Source: Kaistia defluvii
GTDB lineage: Bacteria; Pseudomonadota; Alphaproteobacteria; Rhizobiales; Kaistiaceae
Assembly: GCF_026343955.1 (NCBI RefSeq)
Contig: NZ_JAPKNI010000002.1
Coordinates: forward strand, 124,001-188,000
Length of the DNA stretch: 64,000 nt
Direction: 5' to 3'
The position numbers were made by a program, and so were the translations under genes. This document shows, piece by piece, positions 53,671 through 63,327 of this stretch. The notes beneath the pieces were generated by a model. That model had not been told where the DNA came from, ran no database searches, and saw only the letters and a program-made list of their open reading frames with translations. Positions within the stretch are counted from its first letter, which is position 1. Each line of letters begins with the position of its first letter.

Positions 53671-54510
53671 TCATGCCTCATATGCGACACCGTAGGCCAA
53701 CTTTTTTCGCTCGATCCGCGCGAACCCGAGCTCGCCAAGGTGCATCCCGGCGATCAGCAGCCGTTCCGAACTGGCGAGATCCAGCAGCCTCGCTCGCGTT
53801 TCGGCGGCGAGATGCGCATCCTGATCGAACGCGATCGACACCTCCGGACGCGGAACCTGAATTTGCGGGAAATGAACGATGTCGCCCCAGACCAGCAGGC
53901 TCTTGCCCCCTGAATCGAGACGATAGCCGGTGTGTCCGGCGGTGTGGCCCGGAAGCGGAACTGCCGTGATGCCGGGCAGCACCTCGCCGCCGTCGAAGGC
54001 ACGCAGCCTGTCGCGATAGCCGTCGAACGCCTGACGCGCCAAGAGGAAATTGCCGCGCGCGCGCTCGGGTGCGCGGCTCAGGTTGCCGTCATCCTGCCAG
54101 AACGCGACTTCGAGGTGGTGGGCGACAAGCTCGGCGTTCGGGAAGGCGGCTGTTCCTGAGGCGTCCATCAGCCCCCCGACATGATCGGGATGGGCATGCG
54201 TCAACAGGATCGCATCGATTTCGGAAGGCTGAATGCCCGCGAGCAGAAGGTTGGTTTTCAATCGACCACCCCATTGCTTGAATCCACCCGCTCCGGCGTC
54301 GATCAGGATCGTGCGACCGCCGCTGCGCACCAGATAGCCGTTGATATGGATCGAGGTATGATCCGCTATCCCCGCATTTTCCTGCATGCGGGCGGCATCG
54401 GCCGGGTCGATATTCGCGAGGAGATCGAAACTGGCGTGGAGATAGCCATCGCTGACGGCGATGATTGTCAAATCACCGATCTGCTGACTGGGTAATGCGA
54501 GACTAGACAT
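53671..54510 (-). CDS. Metallo-beta-lactamase-fold hydrolase
   Basis: The 279-residue protein has the metal-binding His box HAHPDH (residues 105-110) in AILLTHAHPDHVGGLMD, then VPLPGHTAGHTGYRLD, LLVWGDIVHFPQIQV with the bridging Asp, and LLIAGMHLGELGF with the last His. The layout fits the lactonase/arylsulfatase-like MBL group that includes quorum-quenching AHL lactonases. No signal peptide was seen. It is third in an operon with a tautomerase and a conserved protein and divergent from a GcvA-like LysR gene; a lactone or ester substrate is plausible but unproven. Confidence 0.88.
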   Translation of the reverse strand: MSSLALPSQQIGDLTIIAVSDGYLHASFDLLANIDPADAARMQENAGIADHTSIHINGYLVRSGGRTILIDAGAGGFKQWGGRLKTNLLLAGIQPSEIDAILLTHAHPDHVGGLMDASGTAAFPNAELVAHHLEVAFWQDDGNLSRAPERARGNFLLARQAFDGYRDRLRAFDGGEVLPGITAVPLPGHTAGHTGYRLDSGGKSLLVWGDIVHFPQIQVPRPEVSIAFDQDAHLAAETRARLLDLASSERLLIAGMHLGELGFARIERKKLAYGVAYEA

Positions 54511-54530
54511 TGGTTTCCCCTGGCATCGGC

Positions 54531-54857
54531 TCAGTTTCGCGCGTGAATGCTCGACGCTTCATAGCCAAAGCAACGAATGCGCGCGGTGAGGCCGGTATTG
54601 CGCTGGATGGCCTCGTCCAGCTCTTCCATGAACCGATCCATGACGGGCGGCGTCCGAAAGGGCTCAAGGCGATATTGGATTTCTGCGAAGGCCGGGTGCC
54701 CTCGGCCATGCCGGACAGCGACGTAGACAATATGCACGTTCGCCAATGCGGCCCGGAGAATGCCGGTGCAGAGTTCGGTGCATTGCTCCGTGAGGTCCGC
54801 GAGGGCTTCGTCCGGCGGCATTCTGTCCGCGGGAATATAGATCGTGACATTCGGCAT
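54531..54857 (-). CDS. Tautomerase-superfamily protein
   Basis: The 108-residue protein begins MPNVTIYIPADRMPPDEALA, with Pro directly after Met so that Pro1 could be the catalytic base after Met removal. The core has DLTEQCTELCTGILRAALAN, VHIVYVAVRHGRGHPAFAEI and FMEELDEAIQRNTGLTARIR, the beta-alpha-beta repeat of 4-oxalocrotonate tautomerase-like enzymes. It is the second gene of the operon, 6 nt after the upstream gene and 20 nt before the MBL gene. Confidence 0.75.
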   Translation of the reverse strand: MPNVTIYIPADRMPPDEALADLTEQCTELCTGILRAALANVHIVYVAVRHGRGHPAFAEIQYRLEPFRTPPVMDRFMEELDEAIQRNTGLTARIRCFGYEASSIHARN

Positions 54858-54863
54858 CGGGAT

Positions 54864-55409
54864 CTACCGTGCCTTCCCTGGAGCAGCGTCATGGTCGCTC
54901 GTCAACTGCGCCGTCATCGGCGCATAGAGATGGACGCCTTCCGGTAGAGGCTCGATGTCAGCCGTCATGCCGCGCTCCACCTTGGCGAGCCATCGATATT
55001 CCGGGAACTTCTCCATGGCGACCGCGTGCATCGCATGTGGAGTGAGGCCAAGCCCAACCAGAGGCTCGGGGCCTGTTGCGCTCAACGCCAGATATTCGCC
55101 CTCGCCAATGGCCGGCGCGCGGTCGATGCCGCCATAGAGGTTCCGGTGCCAGTCGGTGATGTGCTGTTGCCAGCGTGCGAAATTGCCGCCGCCCTTCTGG
55201 TGGTATTCCTCACCCGCCAGAACATCGAGGCCATCGATCGAATGAAGGGCTAGATAGACGGGGCAGCCATCGCTCAGCGCCTTGAAACGCTGCGAGGTGT
55301 GGAAGCCGCTCACCGAAATCAGGGCCGGCAGCTTGTCCAGGCTGTAAAACTCGTTCCATTCCGCCTCGCTGACGGGATCGGCAAAGCTGCATTCCACCGT
55401 ATAGATCAT
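54864..55409 (-). CDS. Conserved hypothetical protein, dimeric barrel-like (181 aa)
   Basis: The start at 55409 (MIYTVECSFADPVSEAEWNE) has AAGGTG six bases upstream; the longer frame to 55505 is less likely. The N-terminus (strand, EWNEFYSLDKLPALISVSGF, HTSQRFKALS, YLALHSIDGLDVLAGEEYHQ) has the look of a ferredoxin-like dimeric alpha/beta barrel as in EthD or DUF4286 proteins, followed by a second half of similar length. First gene of the operon with tautomerase and MBL. The role is unknown, but barrel proteins often act in aromatic or lactone catabolism. Confidence 0.6.
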   Translation of the reverse strand: MIYTVECSFADPVSEAEWNEFYSLDKLPALISVSGFHTSQRFKALSDGCPVYLALHSIDGLDVLAGEEYHQKGGGNFARWQQHITDWHRNLYGGIDRAPAIGEGEYLALSATGPEPLVGLGLTPHAMHAVAMEKFPEYRWLAKVERGMTADIEPLPEGVHLYAPMTAQLTSDHDAAPGKAR

Positions 55410-55579
55410 TGTATCACCTTCGACCGAAAGCACGGAGCTTTCGACCTTGCCTATCGTTGATATTTTCTCATGATAGACTGGCAATCCATGCCTATATCTC
55501 GACATCGGATCATGCTTCAGTGACCTAATATCAAGGTGACGGCGGATCGAAATGCCGAACCGTCCCGTCAGGAACCGTC

Positions 55580-56482
55580 ATGCGCCGCAAGATTCCCAGC
55601 AATTCCGCACTCATGGCGTTCGAGGCGTCGGCTCGTCATGGGAGCTTCGCGCGCGCGGCCGACGAACTGGCCCTGACCGAAGGGGCGATCAGCCGGCAGA
55701 TCGGCCGGCTGGAAGTGTTCCTCGGCGTCACGCTGTTCGAGCGGGTCGGCAATCGCGTCCGGCTTTTGCCGAATGGAGAGCGTTATGCGGCTCAGGTCCG
55801 CGAGACACTCGACCGGCTGGAGCGTGACAGCCAATATCTGATGGGGCAGCCGAGCGACGGTGCGAGCCTCGACATCGCCACCATACCGACCTTTGCCACG
55901 CGCTGGCTTATTCCCCGCCTAGCGCGGTTTCGGGAAATGCACCCGAACATCACCGTACATCTTGCCGAACGTATGGAGCCTTTTGTGCTTGCCGGAAGCG
56001 GTTTCGATGCTGCGATCCATTTCGAGCATCCCGCCTGGACGGGAATGAGAACGCACCGGCTGTTGCATGAGACGCTGGTCCCGGTTTGCCATCCGGCGCT
56101 TCTCGATGGAGGTGAAGGAGCGGTATCGCTGGATGAACTGCCCCGCCTCCATCGACGCCAGAACCCCGACGCTTGGCAACGCTATGCGCAGGAGACCGGG
56201 ATCGCGCTGACCAACCCTGCGGTTGGTGCCCGTTACGATCTTCACTCCATGCAAATCGAAGCCGCGTTGGCCGGCCTCGGCGTTGCACTCGTACCGCGCC
56301 TCTATGTCGAAACCGAATTGGCGGAAGGCCGCTTGGCCGCGCCCTGGCCCGATGGCAAATCGATCGCCAAAACCTTCTGCCTGATCTTGCCGGAGCCGAT
56401 CCGATTGAGCGAAGGGCCTATCCAGATGTTCGCGAACTGGCTGATCCAGGAAGCACGCCGCCACAGTCCAAGCTTTGATTGA
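55580..56482 (+). CDS. LysR-family regulator, GcvA-like
   Basis: The DNA-binding domain reads IPSNSALMAFEASARHGSFA, RAADELALTEGAISRQIGRL and EVFLGVTLFERVGNRVRLLP; the SALMAFEAAAR-type start is typical of GcvA/AmpR-like members. The effector domain includes SLDIATIPTFATRWLIPRLA and AALAGLGVALVPRLYVETEL. It is divergent from the three-gene operon at 53671-55409 with 170 nt between, which it probably regulates. AGGAAC precedes the ATG. Confidence 0.92.
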   Translation: MRRKIPSNSALMAFEASARHGSFARAADELALTEGAISRQIGRLEVFLGVTLFERVGNRVRLLPNGERYAAQVRETLDRLERDSQYLMGQPSDGASLDIATIPTFATRWLIPRLARFREMHPNITVHLAERMEPFVLAGSGFDAAIHFEHPAWTGMRTHRLLHETLVPVCHPALLDGGEGAVSLDELPRLHRRQNPDAWQRYAQETGIALTNPAVGARYDLHSMQIEAALAGLGVALVPRLYVETELAEGRLAAPWPDGKSIAKTFCLILPEPIRLSEGPIQMFANWLIQEARRHSPSFD

Positions 56483-57531
56483 CACGGGGCGGCCGGATAC
56501 TTCCGAGATACGAAGCATGCTGTAGGGGAGGGCTATGGCGTTGACATCGTTCTCCTCATCACCCGGTGCGGTGCGCCAATCATTTCAATGCGTTGGCACT
56601 ATCATCCACCCCTTCGGGGATGTCGATGTCACCCGTGTGTCACTATGGCCCTGGTTGGTCGCACGCGTCTTCTCCGACGCGGAGCGCTCTTCCTCGGCCG
56701 ACTGACGTGCACTCTGACCTCCGACGCGCTGGGCATGCATAGGGCGACGACGTTCGCAAAAACCGTCAGGACGATCCTTTGCCGCCTGTGCAGCGGCGGG
56801 TCCCGCCATCGCGGCAAGAAGCTGTCATCATCACGGCATCCAAGGGTGTTCGCGATGCCCGCGCGCAGGAAGTGAGCAAGTCTGAAGCGTCGCATCCAGT
56901 CCAGGCGCCTCTTGCGAGGCAAAGCGCGATGGGCGGCCGGAATTCTGCTTCAGAAGCACGCTTCAAATATTCCACAAACAATCAGATGCTACCAGTAATC
57001 CCACGCAAGTCGGCATCCTCTTCCTGAATACGCGCTTCGCGACCGGAGAACTCCAACATGGTCTGCGCTTGAGGATGCGGCGTCCGGCACGGCTCGATTT
57101 GCTTCGATCCACGCGAGTTGTGCTTGGCCGCTTGTGATCGCGAAGGCGCGGATGGTTGCCCCTAGATTGTTGGGGCGACCGCTGCGGGAATGAGGTGGGG
57201 ATGATCGAAAACTCCGAATGTCGCCCTGCCTGGCCGGGGCGGCCGCAACGAGCGGGCTACCTCCCGCGAGCGCCAGGCGAAGACGCCTCGTGCATATCGC
57301 GCTCCGGACACGGCGCCTGTTGTGTGGCCGACCCCTTGCCCGCGCTTCGGCACGGGTCGTTCGATCCGTCTGAGACTCGCGGCCGGATCGGCGGCGCCAC
57401 CGCCGCGCCTCGTCAACTCCATTCCTTCGACTGGGGGCCGCTGGCCTTCGACGCGAGCGCAGCCTGCGCCCCGACCGCTTCGGGCAGGGCAGGACTGCGC
57501 CTCGTCTTTCACCGTTTCATGGATTAAGCCG
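56483..57531. other. One-kilobase gap before the autotransporter gene
   Basis: No supported gene. Short minus-strand frames around 56629-56922 are Arg-rich and without motif. The segment probably contains the junction between the acquired region and older chromosome, and in its last 200 bases the promoter and leader of the autotransporter gene. No tRNA, IS or CRISPR was seen. Confidence 0.45.
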
Positions 57532-60500
57532 ATGCCCGTTACTGCAGCTCCCGCCCGTTCCTACCGCCTGCGCGCGCAGGCCTATCGCGGCCAGACCGGC
57601 CTTTACTCCGGCCTTGCACGCACGCTGCCCGCGCTGCTGCTGGCTCTGGGGCTCGGCCTTGCCGCGACGCCGGCGCGCGCCGCGAATTTCAATGTCGCCA
57701 ATGAGGCCCAGCTTGCCGACGCCGTCACCCGCGCGGGCAATGGCGACACGATCACCTTCACCGCCGATATCGAACTGAGCGGCAAGGGCAAGGCCGGCGT
57801 CATCACGACCAACGTCACCATCAACGGCAATGGTCACAAGCTGCTCGGCAAGGCAGGGGCGAATGCCAACGGCCTCTATGTCCAGTCCGGCACGGTGGCG
57901 ATCCAGAATCTCGATCTGTCCGGCCTGACCACCAAGGGAACGAGTGGCGGAAATGGCGCCGGCGGTGGCGGCGGCGGCGCGGGCACGGGCGCCGGGCTTT
58001 TTGTCGGCGCGGCCGCGAACGTCACCCTCAGCAACGTGATCCTGCAGAATAACAGCGCCGTTGGCGGCAATGGCGGCATTGGCGTCACGGATGGACGGAA
58101 CCCGGCCCAGGGCGGCGGCGGTGGCGGCAGCGGCCCCAATGCAGGGAACGGACAGACCTCGTCTGGCGGCAGTGTCGGGCAGGGCGGCACCGTCGGGGGC
58201 GGCAACGGCAATGGCGGCAATGGCCAGTGGGGCGCTGGCGGCGGCGGCAGTGGCAGCGTCGGGGCAGCCAAGGGCGGCAATGGCGGGTTTGGCGGCGGCG
58301 GCGGCGGCGGCCAGGACGATGCAATCGGCACGGGTGGATTTCTCGGTGGAAACGGCGGCAAGGGCCGGGCTGCCGGGGGCACCAGCTCCAACTGGTACAA
58401 TGGCGGCGGCGGTGGCGGCGCCGGAATGGGCGGCGGCGTCTTTGTTCAGGATGGCGGGAAGCTGTCCGTCAGCGGCACGCTGAACGTTGCCGGCAATACG
58501 GTCGCCGGCGGAACGGGGGGCAGCAGCACCTCGCAGGGCGGTGGCAATGGCGGCGCCGCCGGCGCCGGCCTGTTCCTCGCCGGAAATGGCACGCTCAATC
58601 TGGCCCCGGCAGCGGGCGAAACGCAGACCATTGCCGACGCCATCAGCGATCAGACGGGCGCTGGCGGCACCGGTGCGAATGCCGGCAGCTGGGCGCTGGT
58701 AAAGGCCGGCGCCGGCACCCTCACTCTCACCGGCGCCAACAGCTACACCGGCGGCACCACGGTGAGCGGCGGCGTGCTGCGGGGCAATTCGACGAGTCTC
58801 AAGGGCGGCATCGTCAACAATGCCAGCGTGGTGTTCGATCAGACTTCGGCCGGGAGCTATGCCGGCAGCATGTCCGGCACCGGCGCGCTGACGGTCACCG
58901 GAGACAAGCTGACGCTGACCGGCGCCAACACCTATACGGGCCTGACCACGGTGACGGGTGGTGGAACGGTCGAAGTCACCGCCGCCAACAGCATCGCGGC
59001 GGCGAGCACCGTCGCCCTCGACAATGGCGCGCTGCTGCTTGGCAGCGGAGTCGGCTTCACGAACGCGATCACGGTCACGAACCAGGGCCGTCTCGGCTCG
59101 AGCAGCGGCATCGCGACCGTGAGCGGCGTCATCAGTGGCACCGGGGCGGTGGACGTCAACACCGGCACCGTCGCGCTGGCCGGCAGCAACACCTTCACGG
59201 GCGGTCTGAACGTCACCGGCGGCGCCACGGCGCTCTTCACAGCCGATGCCAATCTCGGGGCCGCGGGTGCGGCTGTCACCGTGGCGGACGGCGGCATGAT
59301 CGGCGCCGCGGCGAATGCGGCGGCGAATTTCACCACCAACCGCAACCTGACCGTCTCCGGCACGGGAGGCATTTCCGGCGCGCAGCATGCCGTGAACTGG
59401 AAGGGCGCCATTGGCGGCACCGGGACTCTCGTCGTCAGCGGCGCCAATGTCGTGGAGCTCAGCGGCACCAACACCTATTCCGGCGGAACCTCGATCCAGG
59501 GCGGCGCCCTGAAGGTCGATTCCGACGCACGGCTTGGCGACGCCGGGGGCACGCTGGCATTCTCCGGCAATGGCCGCTTGCTGGCCTCCCAGTCCTTCAC
59601 GACCGGGCGGGCCATCAATATAGGCACGGGCGGAGGCGGCTTCGAACTGGGGGCGGGAACCACCCTCGGCCTGAGCGGGGCGATCACCGGCGGCGTGGTC
59701 AACCAGACGGGCCAGGGCACCCTCGTCGTCACCGGCGCGAACTCCCACGCCGGCTTCGCGAATTACGGCGGCACCCTCCAGGGCGACTCCTCTTCGCTCG
59801 GGCGCAGCATCCGGTTCGACAGCGACGCCTCCAACACCAGTTCCCGCAAGGTGGTCTTCGCCCAGGCCACGGATGGCACGTTCACCGGCAATATCGGGAG
59901 CACCGGCTCGACCCCGGGGCTCGGCAATGTCGTGAAGACCGGCGCCGGCAAGCTCACTCTGATGGGCGAGAGCAATTTCAAGTCCCAGGTGCCCGGCACG
60001 GCCGAATTCCAGGTGCAGGAAGGCACCTTGCAGGGCAACAGCAAGAGCCTCGCCGGCAATATCGAGAACAATGCAGCGCTGATCTTCGATCAGTCTTTCA
60101 ATGGCACCTATGCCGGCGCGATCACCGGCACCGGCTCGGTCGCTGTCAGCGGCGCCGGCCGGCTCACTCTGGACGCGGCCAGCACGATTGCCGGCGCCAT
60201 CTCCGTCACGGGCGGCGGCGTCCTCGTCACCACGACCGCCAGCAATTTCGGCGCGACCTCGACCCTCGGCCTCAACGGCGGCACGCTGATGCTTGGCACC
60301 GGAGCGACCGCGTTCAACAAGGCGGTCACGGTCACCGGCATTGGCGGCATCGCATCGACGGGCGGCACCACGCCGAACAACGCCGTCGCGACGATGAGCG
60401 GCGTCATCAGCGGATCGGGCCAGCTGGATATCAACAGCAACACCGTCGTTCTGGCGGCGAACAACACCTTCACCGGCGGCTTGCGCGTCATCGGCAGCAA

Positions 60501-63207
60501 CGCACAGGCACTCTTCACCACCGACGCCAATCTCGGCACCGCCGGTCAGGCGATCACGCTGCAGAATGGCGGCATAGTCGGCACCACGGCCGATGCCGCG
60601 CCCAACCTGACGATGACCCGCAACCTCAACATCGTCGGCTCGGGCGGGCTTTCCTCCGCGCTCCATCCGCTGGTCTATGCCGGCACCATCAGCGGCAACG
60701 GCACCTTCATCAAGTCCGGCGGCGGCATCGTGAACCTTACCGGCACCAACAACGCCACGGGCGGCACCGCCGTGCGCGCCGGCACGCTGCAGGTTGCCTC
60801 CGATGACAAGCTGGGTGCGGCGGGCGCGAGGCTGGAGCTTTCCGAAAACGGGCACCTCTGGGCGACCCAGAGCTTCACGACCTCGCGGGCCATCACCCTC
60901 GGCGGGGTCGCGGGCGGCGGCTTCCAGCTCGACAGCGGCACCACGCTCACCCTTACGGGCGCGATCAGCGGCACCACCCTCAGCCTGCTCGGCACCGGCA
61001 CGCTCGTGCTCGACGGCACCAGCACCTATGCCGGCATCACCAACAGCGGCGGCACCATCATAGGCAACACCGACACGCTGAAGGGCAACATCATATTCGA
61101 CTACAACGCGAACAATACCAATGCCCGCTCGGTCGTCTTCCAGCAAGATGAAGTCTACAGTGTATTTTCGGGTAACATCACAGGCCTCGGCACCGAGACA
61201 GGGTACGGCACCGTTGTGAAGACCGGCAAGGGCACCCTCGTCCTGACCGGCGAGACCAAGTTCGCGGGGCTGGCTGACGGCTACGCCTTCGATCTGCAGC
61301 AAGGCTATCTTGAGGGTTCAAGCAAGAACCTCGTCGGCAAGATCCATATCGCCGAAGGAGCGGAGCTGACCTTCAAGGAGATTGTCGACGGCACCTATGC
61401 CGGCGGTCTTGAAGGCGACGGAGAACTCGCCAAGAACGGCGAGGGGACGCTGACCCTCAATGGCATCAACAGCGCCCTTGGCGGCACCACGATCAATACC
61501 GGCACCCTCGTCTTGAACGGCACGCTGAACACGGCCGGCGAGGGCACCACTGTCTATGGCACCCTTGCCCTGAACGGCACCCTGAACAGCGCCGGCAACG
61601 GTACCAATATCGATAATCACGGCATCGTCTCCGTGAATGGCACGCTGAACGGCGACGTGTCAGTCAACAGTGGTGGCACGCTTGAGGGGAGCAGCCGGAT
61701 CAACGGCAAGGTCACAAACAATGGTGGCAAGATCAACCCCGGCAACTCCATCGGCCATATCACCATCAACGGCGATTTCGAATTCGACGATGGCGAGATG
61801 GTGGTGGAGGTGAATGCCGCCGGCGAGAGCGACCGCATCATCGTCATCGGCGCCGGACATACGGCAACCATCACCGCCGGCACCCTCGTCGTCGTTCAGG
61901 AGGCCGGCGTCTATACGCCCGGCATCACCTATACAATCGTCTCCGCCGAGGGCGGCGGCACGGCGCATTTCGACGAGATCACCGGCGGTAGCGCCTTCCT
62001 CACCCCCGAACTGTCGTTTGATGCGCAGAACCTCTACCTCACCCTCGATTTCGCAAACGACGCCTTCCAGGCCGCCGCCGTCACGGCCAACCAGCAGGCG
62101 GTGGGCAGCGCCCTCGATCTGGTCGCCGCCACCGGCAGTTCTTCCGCCCTCCTGAACGCGCTCGGCAACGTACCGGTCGGCTACGGCTCCGCCGCGCTGC
62201 AGCAGCTCAGCGGCGAGCCCTATGCCGACTTCGCCACGGTGAACCTGCGCGCCAGCCAGTTGTTCATGAACGCCGTGGGACGGCAGATGTCGACCGCGCG
62301 CGGTGCCGGCTCGAGCGGTGACCGGGCATCCCTTGCCGGCCCCGGCTCGGACACGCTGGCGGGCTTCTCCGCCTGGATCAGCGGCATCGGCAGCACCGGC
62401 AGCGTGAGCGGCGACGCCAACGCCTCGGGCCTGGACTATTCCCTGAGCGGCACCGCCTTCGGCCTCGACTACCGCCTCAATCCGGATTTCCTGCTCGGCG
62501 TTGCCGGCGGCTATGTCTCCGGCTCGCCGTCGGTCGACGGTTTTGCCGGCGACACCGATGCCGACACCCTCAGCGCGGTCGCCTACGGCTCCTTCACGCA
62601 GGGCGCGTTCTATGCCGATGCGCTGGTCGGCTATGCCCATGCCAGCAACAGCATGGAGCGCATGATCCTGAGCCCTGGCCTGGCCTTCGGCCTCGCCAAC
62701 GGCGACACCGAGGCGGGCCAGTTCCTCGGCCAGATCGAGACCGGCTACAAATTCGACCTGGATATCCCCTCGAAGACCTCGATCACGCCGTTCGGCCGGC
62801 TGCAGGTGGTCTCGCTCGACCAGAACGGTTTCACCGAGACCGGCTCGAGCCCGTACAACCTGGTCGTGGCCTCGCAATCCGCGACCTCGGTGCGCACCAC
62901 CTTCGGCGCCGACTTCACGGCGAGCTTTGACCTCGGCAACGGCGTGCCGCTCGACCTCGGGTCGCGGCTCGGCTGGGTGCACGAGTTTGCCGACACCGCG
63001 CAGTCGATGACGGCGGCGTTCGCCGCGGCTCCCGGTGCCGACTTCACCGTCTGGGGCGCGGGCGTGCCGCGCGACAGCGCGCTGGTCGGCGTCTCCGCTA
63101 CCGCCCGGATCCGTGACAACAGCTCGCTCTTCGTCAGCTATGACGGCGAATTCGGCGGCGGAGACGACAACCATCAGCTATGGGGCGGGTTCAAACTCAC
63201 GTGGTGA
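57532..63207 (+). CDS. Autotransporter with repeat-rich passenger (1891 aa)
   Basis: Type Va secreted adhesin-like protein. The start at 57532 gives a long signal peptide (basic MPVTAAPARSYRLRAQAYRG, then LARTLPALLLALGLGLAATP...ARA). The early passenger has an INGNGHKLLG/AIQNLDLSGL beta-helix start, then a very Gly-rich stretch (residues about 140-310), followed by autotransporter-associated beta-strand repeats (GAGTLTLTGANSYTGGTTV, GTNTYSGGTSIQGGALKV). Two tandem blocks of about 420 residues make up residues 416-1259. The C-terminal barrel starts near residue 1610 (GFSAWISGIGSTGSVSGDAN, GLDYRLNPDFLLGVAGGYVS) and ends with the aromatic LWGGFKLTW. It probably mediates attachment or aggregation. 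Confidence 0.93.
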   Translation: MPVTAAPARSYRLRAQAYRGQTGLYSGLARTLPALLLALGLGLAATPARAANFNVANEAQLADAVTRAGNGDTITFTADIELSGKGKAGVITTNVTINGNGHKLLGKAGANANGLYVQSGTVAIQNLDLSGLTTKGTSGGNGAGGGGGGAGTGAGLFVGAAANVTLSNVILQNNSAVGGNGGIGVTDGRNPAQGGGGGGSGPNAGNGQTSSGGSVGQGGTVGGGNGNGGNGQWGAGGGGSGSVGAAKGGNGGFGGGGGGGQDDAIGTGGFLGGNGGKGRAAGGTSSNWYNGGGGGGAGMGGGVFVQDGGKLSVSGTLNVAGNTVAGGTGGSSTSQGGGNGGAAGAGLFLAGNGTLNLAPAAGETQTIADAISDQTGAGGTGANAGSWALVKAGAGTLTLTGANSYTGGTTVSGGVLRGNSTSLKGGIVNNASVVFDQTSAGSYAGSMSGTGALTVTGDKLTLTGANTYTGLTTVTGGGTVEVTAANSIAAASTVALDNGALLLGSGVGFTNAITVTNQGRLGSSSGIATVSGVISGTGAVDVNTGTVALAGSNTFTGGLNVTGGATALFTADANLGAAGAAVTVADGGMIGAAANAAANFTTNRNLTVSGTGGISGAQHAVNWKGAIGGTGTLVVSGANVVELSGTNTYSGGTSIQGGALKVDSDARLGDAGGTLAFSGNGRLLASQSFTTGRAINIGTGGGGFELGAGTTLGLSGAITGGVVNQTGQGTLVVTGANSHAGFANYGGTLQGDSSSLGRSIRFDSDASNTSSRKVVFAQATDGTFTGNIGSTGSTPGLGNVVKTGAGKLTLMGESNFKSQVPGTAEFQVQEGTLQGNSKSLAGNIENNAALIFDQSFNGTYAGAITGTGSVAVSGAGRLTLDAASTIAGAISVTGGGVLVTTTASNFGATSTLGLNGGTLMLGTGATAFNKAVTVTGIGGIASTGGTTPNNAVATMSGVISGSGQLDINSNTVVLAANNTFTGGLRVIGSNAQALFTTDANLGTAGQAITLQNGGIVGTTADAAPNLTMTRNLNIVGSGGLSSALHPLVYAGTISGNGTFIKSGGGIVNLTGTNNATGGTAVRAGTLQVASDDKLGAAGARLELSENGHLWATQSFTTSRAITLGGVAGGGFQLDSGTTLTLTGAISGTTLSLLGTGTLVLDGTSTYAGITNSGGTIIGNTDTLKGNIIFDYNANNTNARSVVFQQDEVYSVFSGNITGLGTETGYGTVVKTGKGTLVLTGETKFAGLADGYAFDLQQGYLEGSSKNLVGKIHIAEGAELTFKEIVDGTYAGGLEGDGELAKNGEGTLTLNGINSALGGTTINTGTLVLNGTLNTAGEGTTVYGTLALNGTLNSAGNGTNIDNHGIVSVNGTLNGDVSVNSGGTLEGSSRINGKVTNNGGKINPGNSIGHITINGDFEFDDGEMVVEVNAAGESDRIIVIGAGHTATITAGTLVVVQEAGVYTPGITYTIVSAEGGGTAHFDEITGGSAFLTPELSFDAQNLYLTLDFANDAFQAAAVTANQQAVGSALDLVAATGSSSALLNALGNVPVGYGSAALQQLSGEPYADFATVNLRASQLFMNAVGRQMSTARGAGSSGDRASLAGPGSDTLAGFSAWISGIGSTGSVSGDANASGLDYSLSGTAFGLDYRLNPDFLLGVAGGYVSGSPSVDGFAGDTDADTLSAVAYGSFTQGAFYADALVGYAHASNSMERMILSPGLAFGLANGDTEAGQFLGQIETGYKFDLDIPSKTSITPFGRLQVVSLDQNGFTETGSSPYNLVVASQSATSVRTTFGADFTASFDLGNGVPLDLGSRLGWVHEFADTAQSMTAAFAAAPGADFTVWGAGVPRDSALVGVSATARIRDNSSLFVSYDGEFGGGDDNHQLWGGFKLTW
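58777..61308 (+). repeat. Two tandem ~1.25-1.28 kb blocks in the autotransporter passenger
   Basis: Block 1 begins at 58777 with LRGNSTSLKGGIVNNASVVF, block 2 at 60028 with LQGNSKSLAGNIENNAALIF, and a third start at 61309 with LEGSSKNLVGKIH. Matching inner landmarks recur in order: MSGVISG/VSGVISG, NTFTGGLNV/NTFTGGLRV, LFTADANLG/LFTTDANLG, ASQSFTTGRAI/ATQSFTTSRAI. Periods are 1251 and 1281 nt. The blocks are diverged at amino acid level, so the duplication is not recent. Confidence 0.85.
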
Positions 63208-63240
63208 GAGTTGGCGCGAAGACCGTTCGACGATCCCCGG

Positions 63241-63308
63241 TTCCTGAAGCCCTGGTTTTTTTGAAGCCCGAGCGTTCTTGAGGTCCCGGCGTTCTTGAAG
63301 CCCGAGGC
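63241..63308 (+). repeat. Four tandem 17-bp repeats
   Basis: Units begin at 63241, 63258, 63275 and 63292 with the consensus TTCTTGAAGCCCGAGCG; spacing is exactly 17 bp. They lie 33 nt after the autotransporter stop and run into the terminator stem. Confidence 0.8.
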
Positions 63309-63327
63309 GCCCCCGGTTGGGGCGCCT
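63305..63327. terminator. Hairpin after the autotransporter gene
   Basis: Stem AGGCGCCCC (63305-63313), loop CGGTT, stem GGGGCGCCT (63319-63327). There is no long T-run. From 63328 to 63670 no gene or further structure was seen. Confidence 0.65.

Noticed and set aside
58085-58560. Regular GGC-rich repeats in the autotransporter gene as a possible CRISPR or satellite array
   Set aside because: They are in-frame Gly codons of the passenger without constant-length spacers.
57517-61302. A 1261-residue minus-strand frame, plus a 504-residue one at 61660-63174 and an 859-residue plus frame at 58227-60806, inside the autotransporter gene
   Set aside because: They mirror the GGC/ACC-rich repeat codons of the autotransporter gene, have low-complexity Asp/Gly/Ala/Arg sequence, and show no domain or ribosome binding site.
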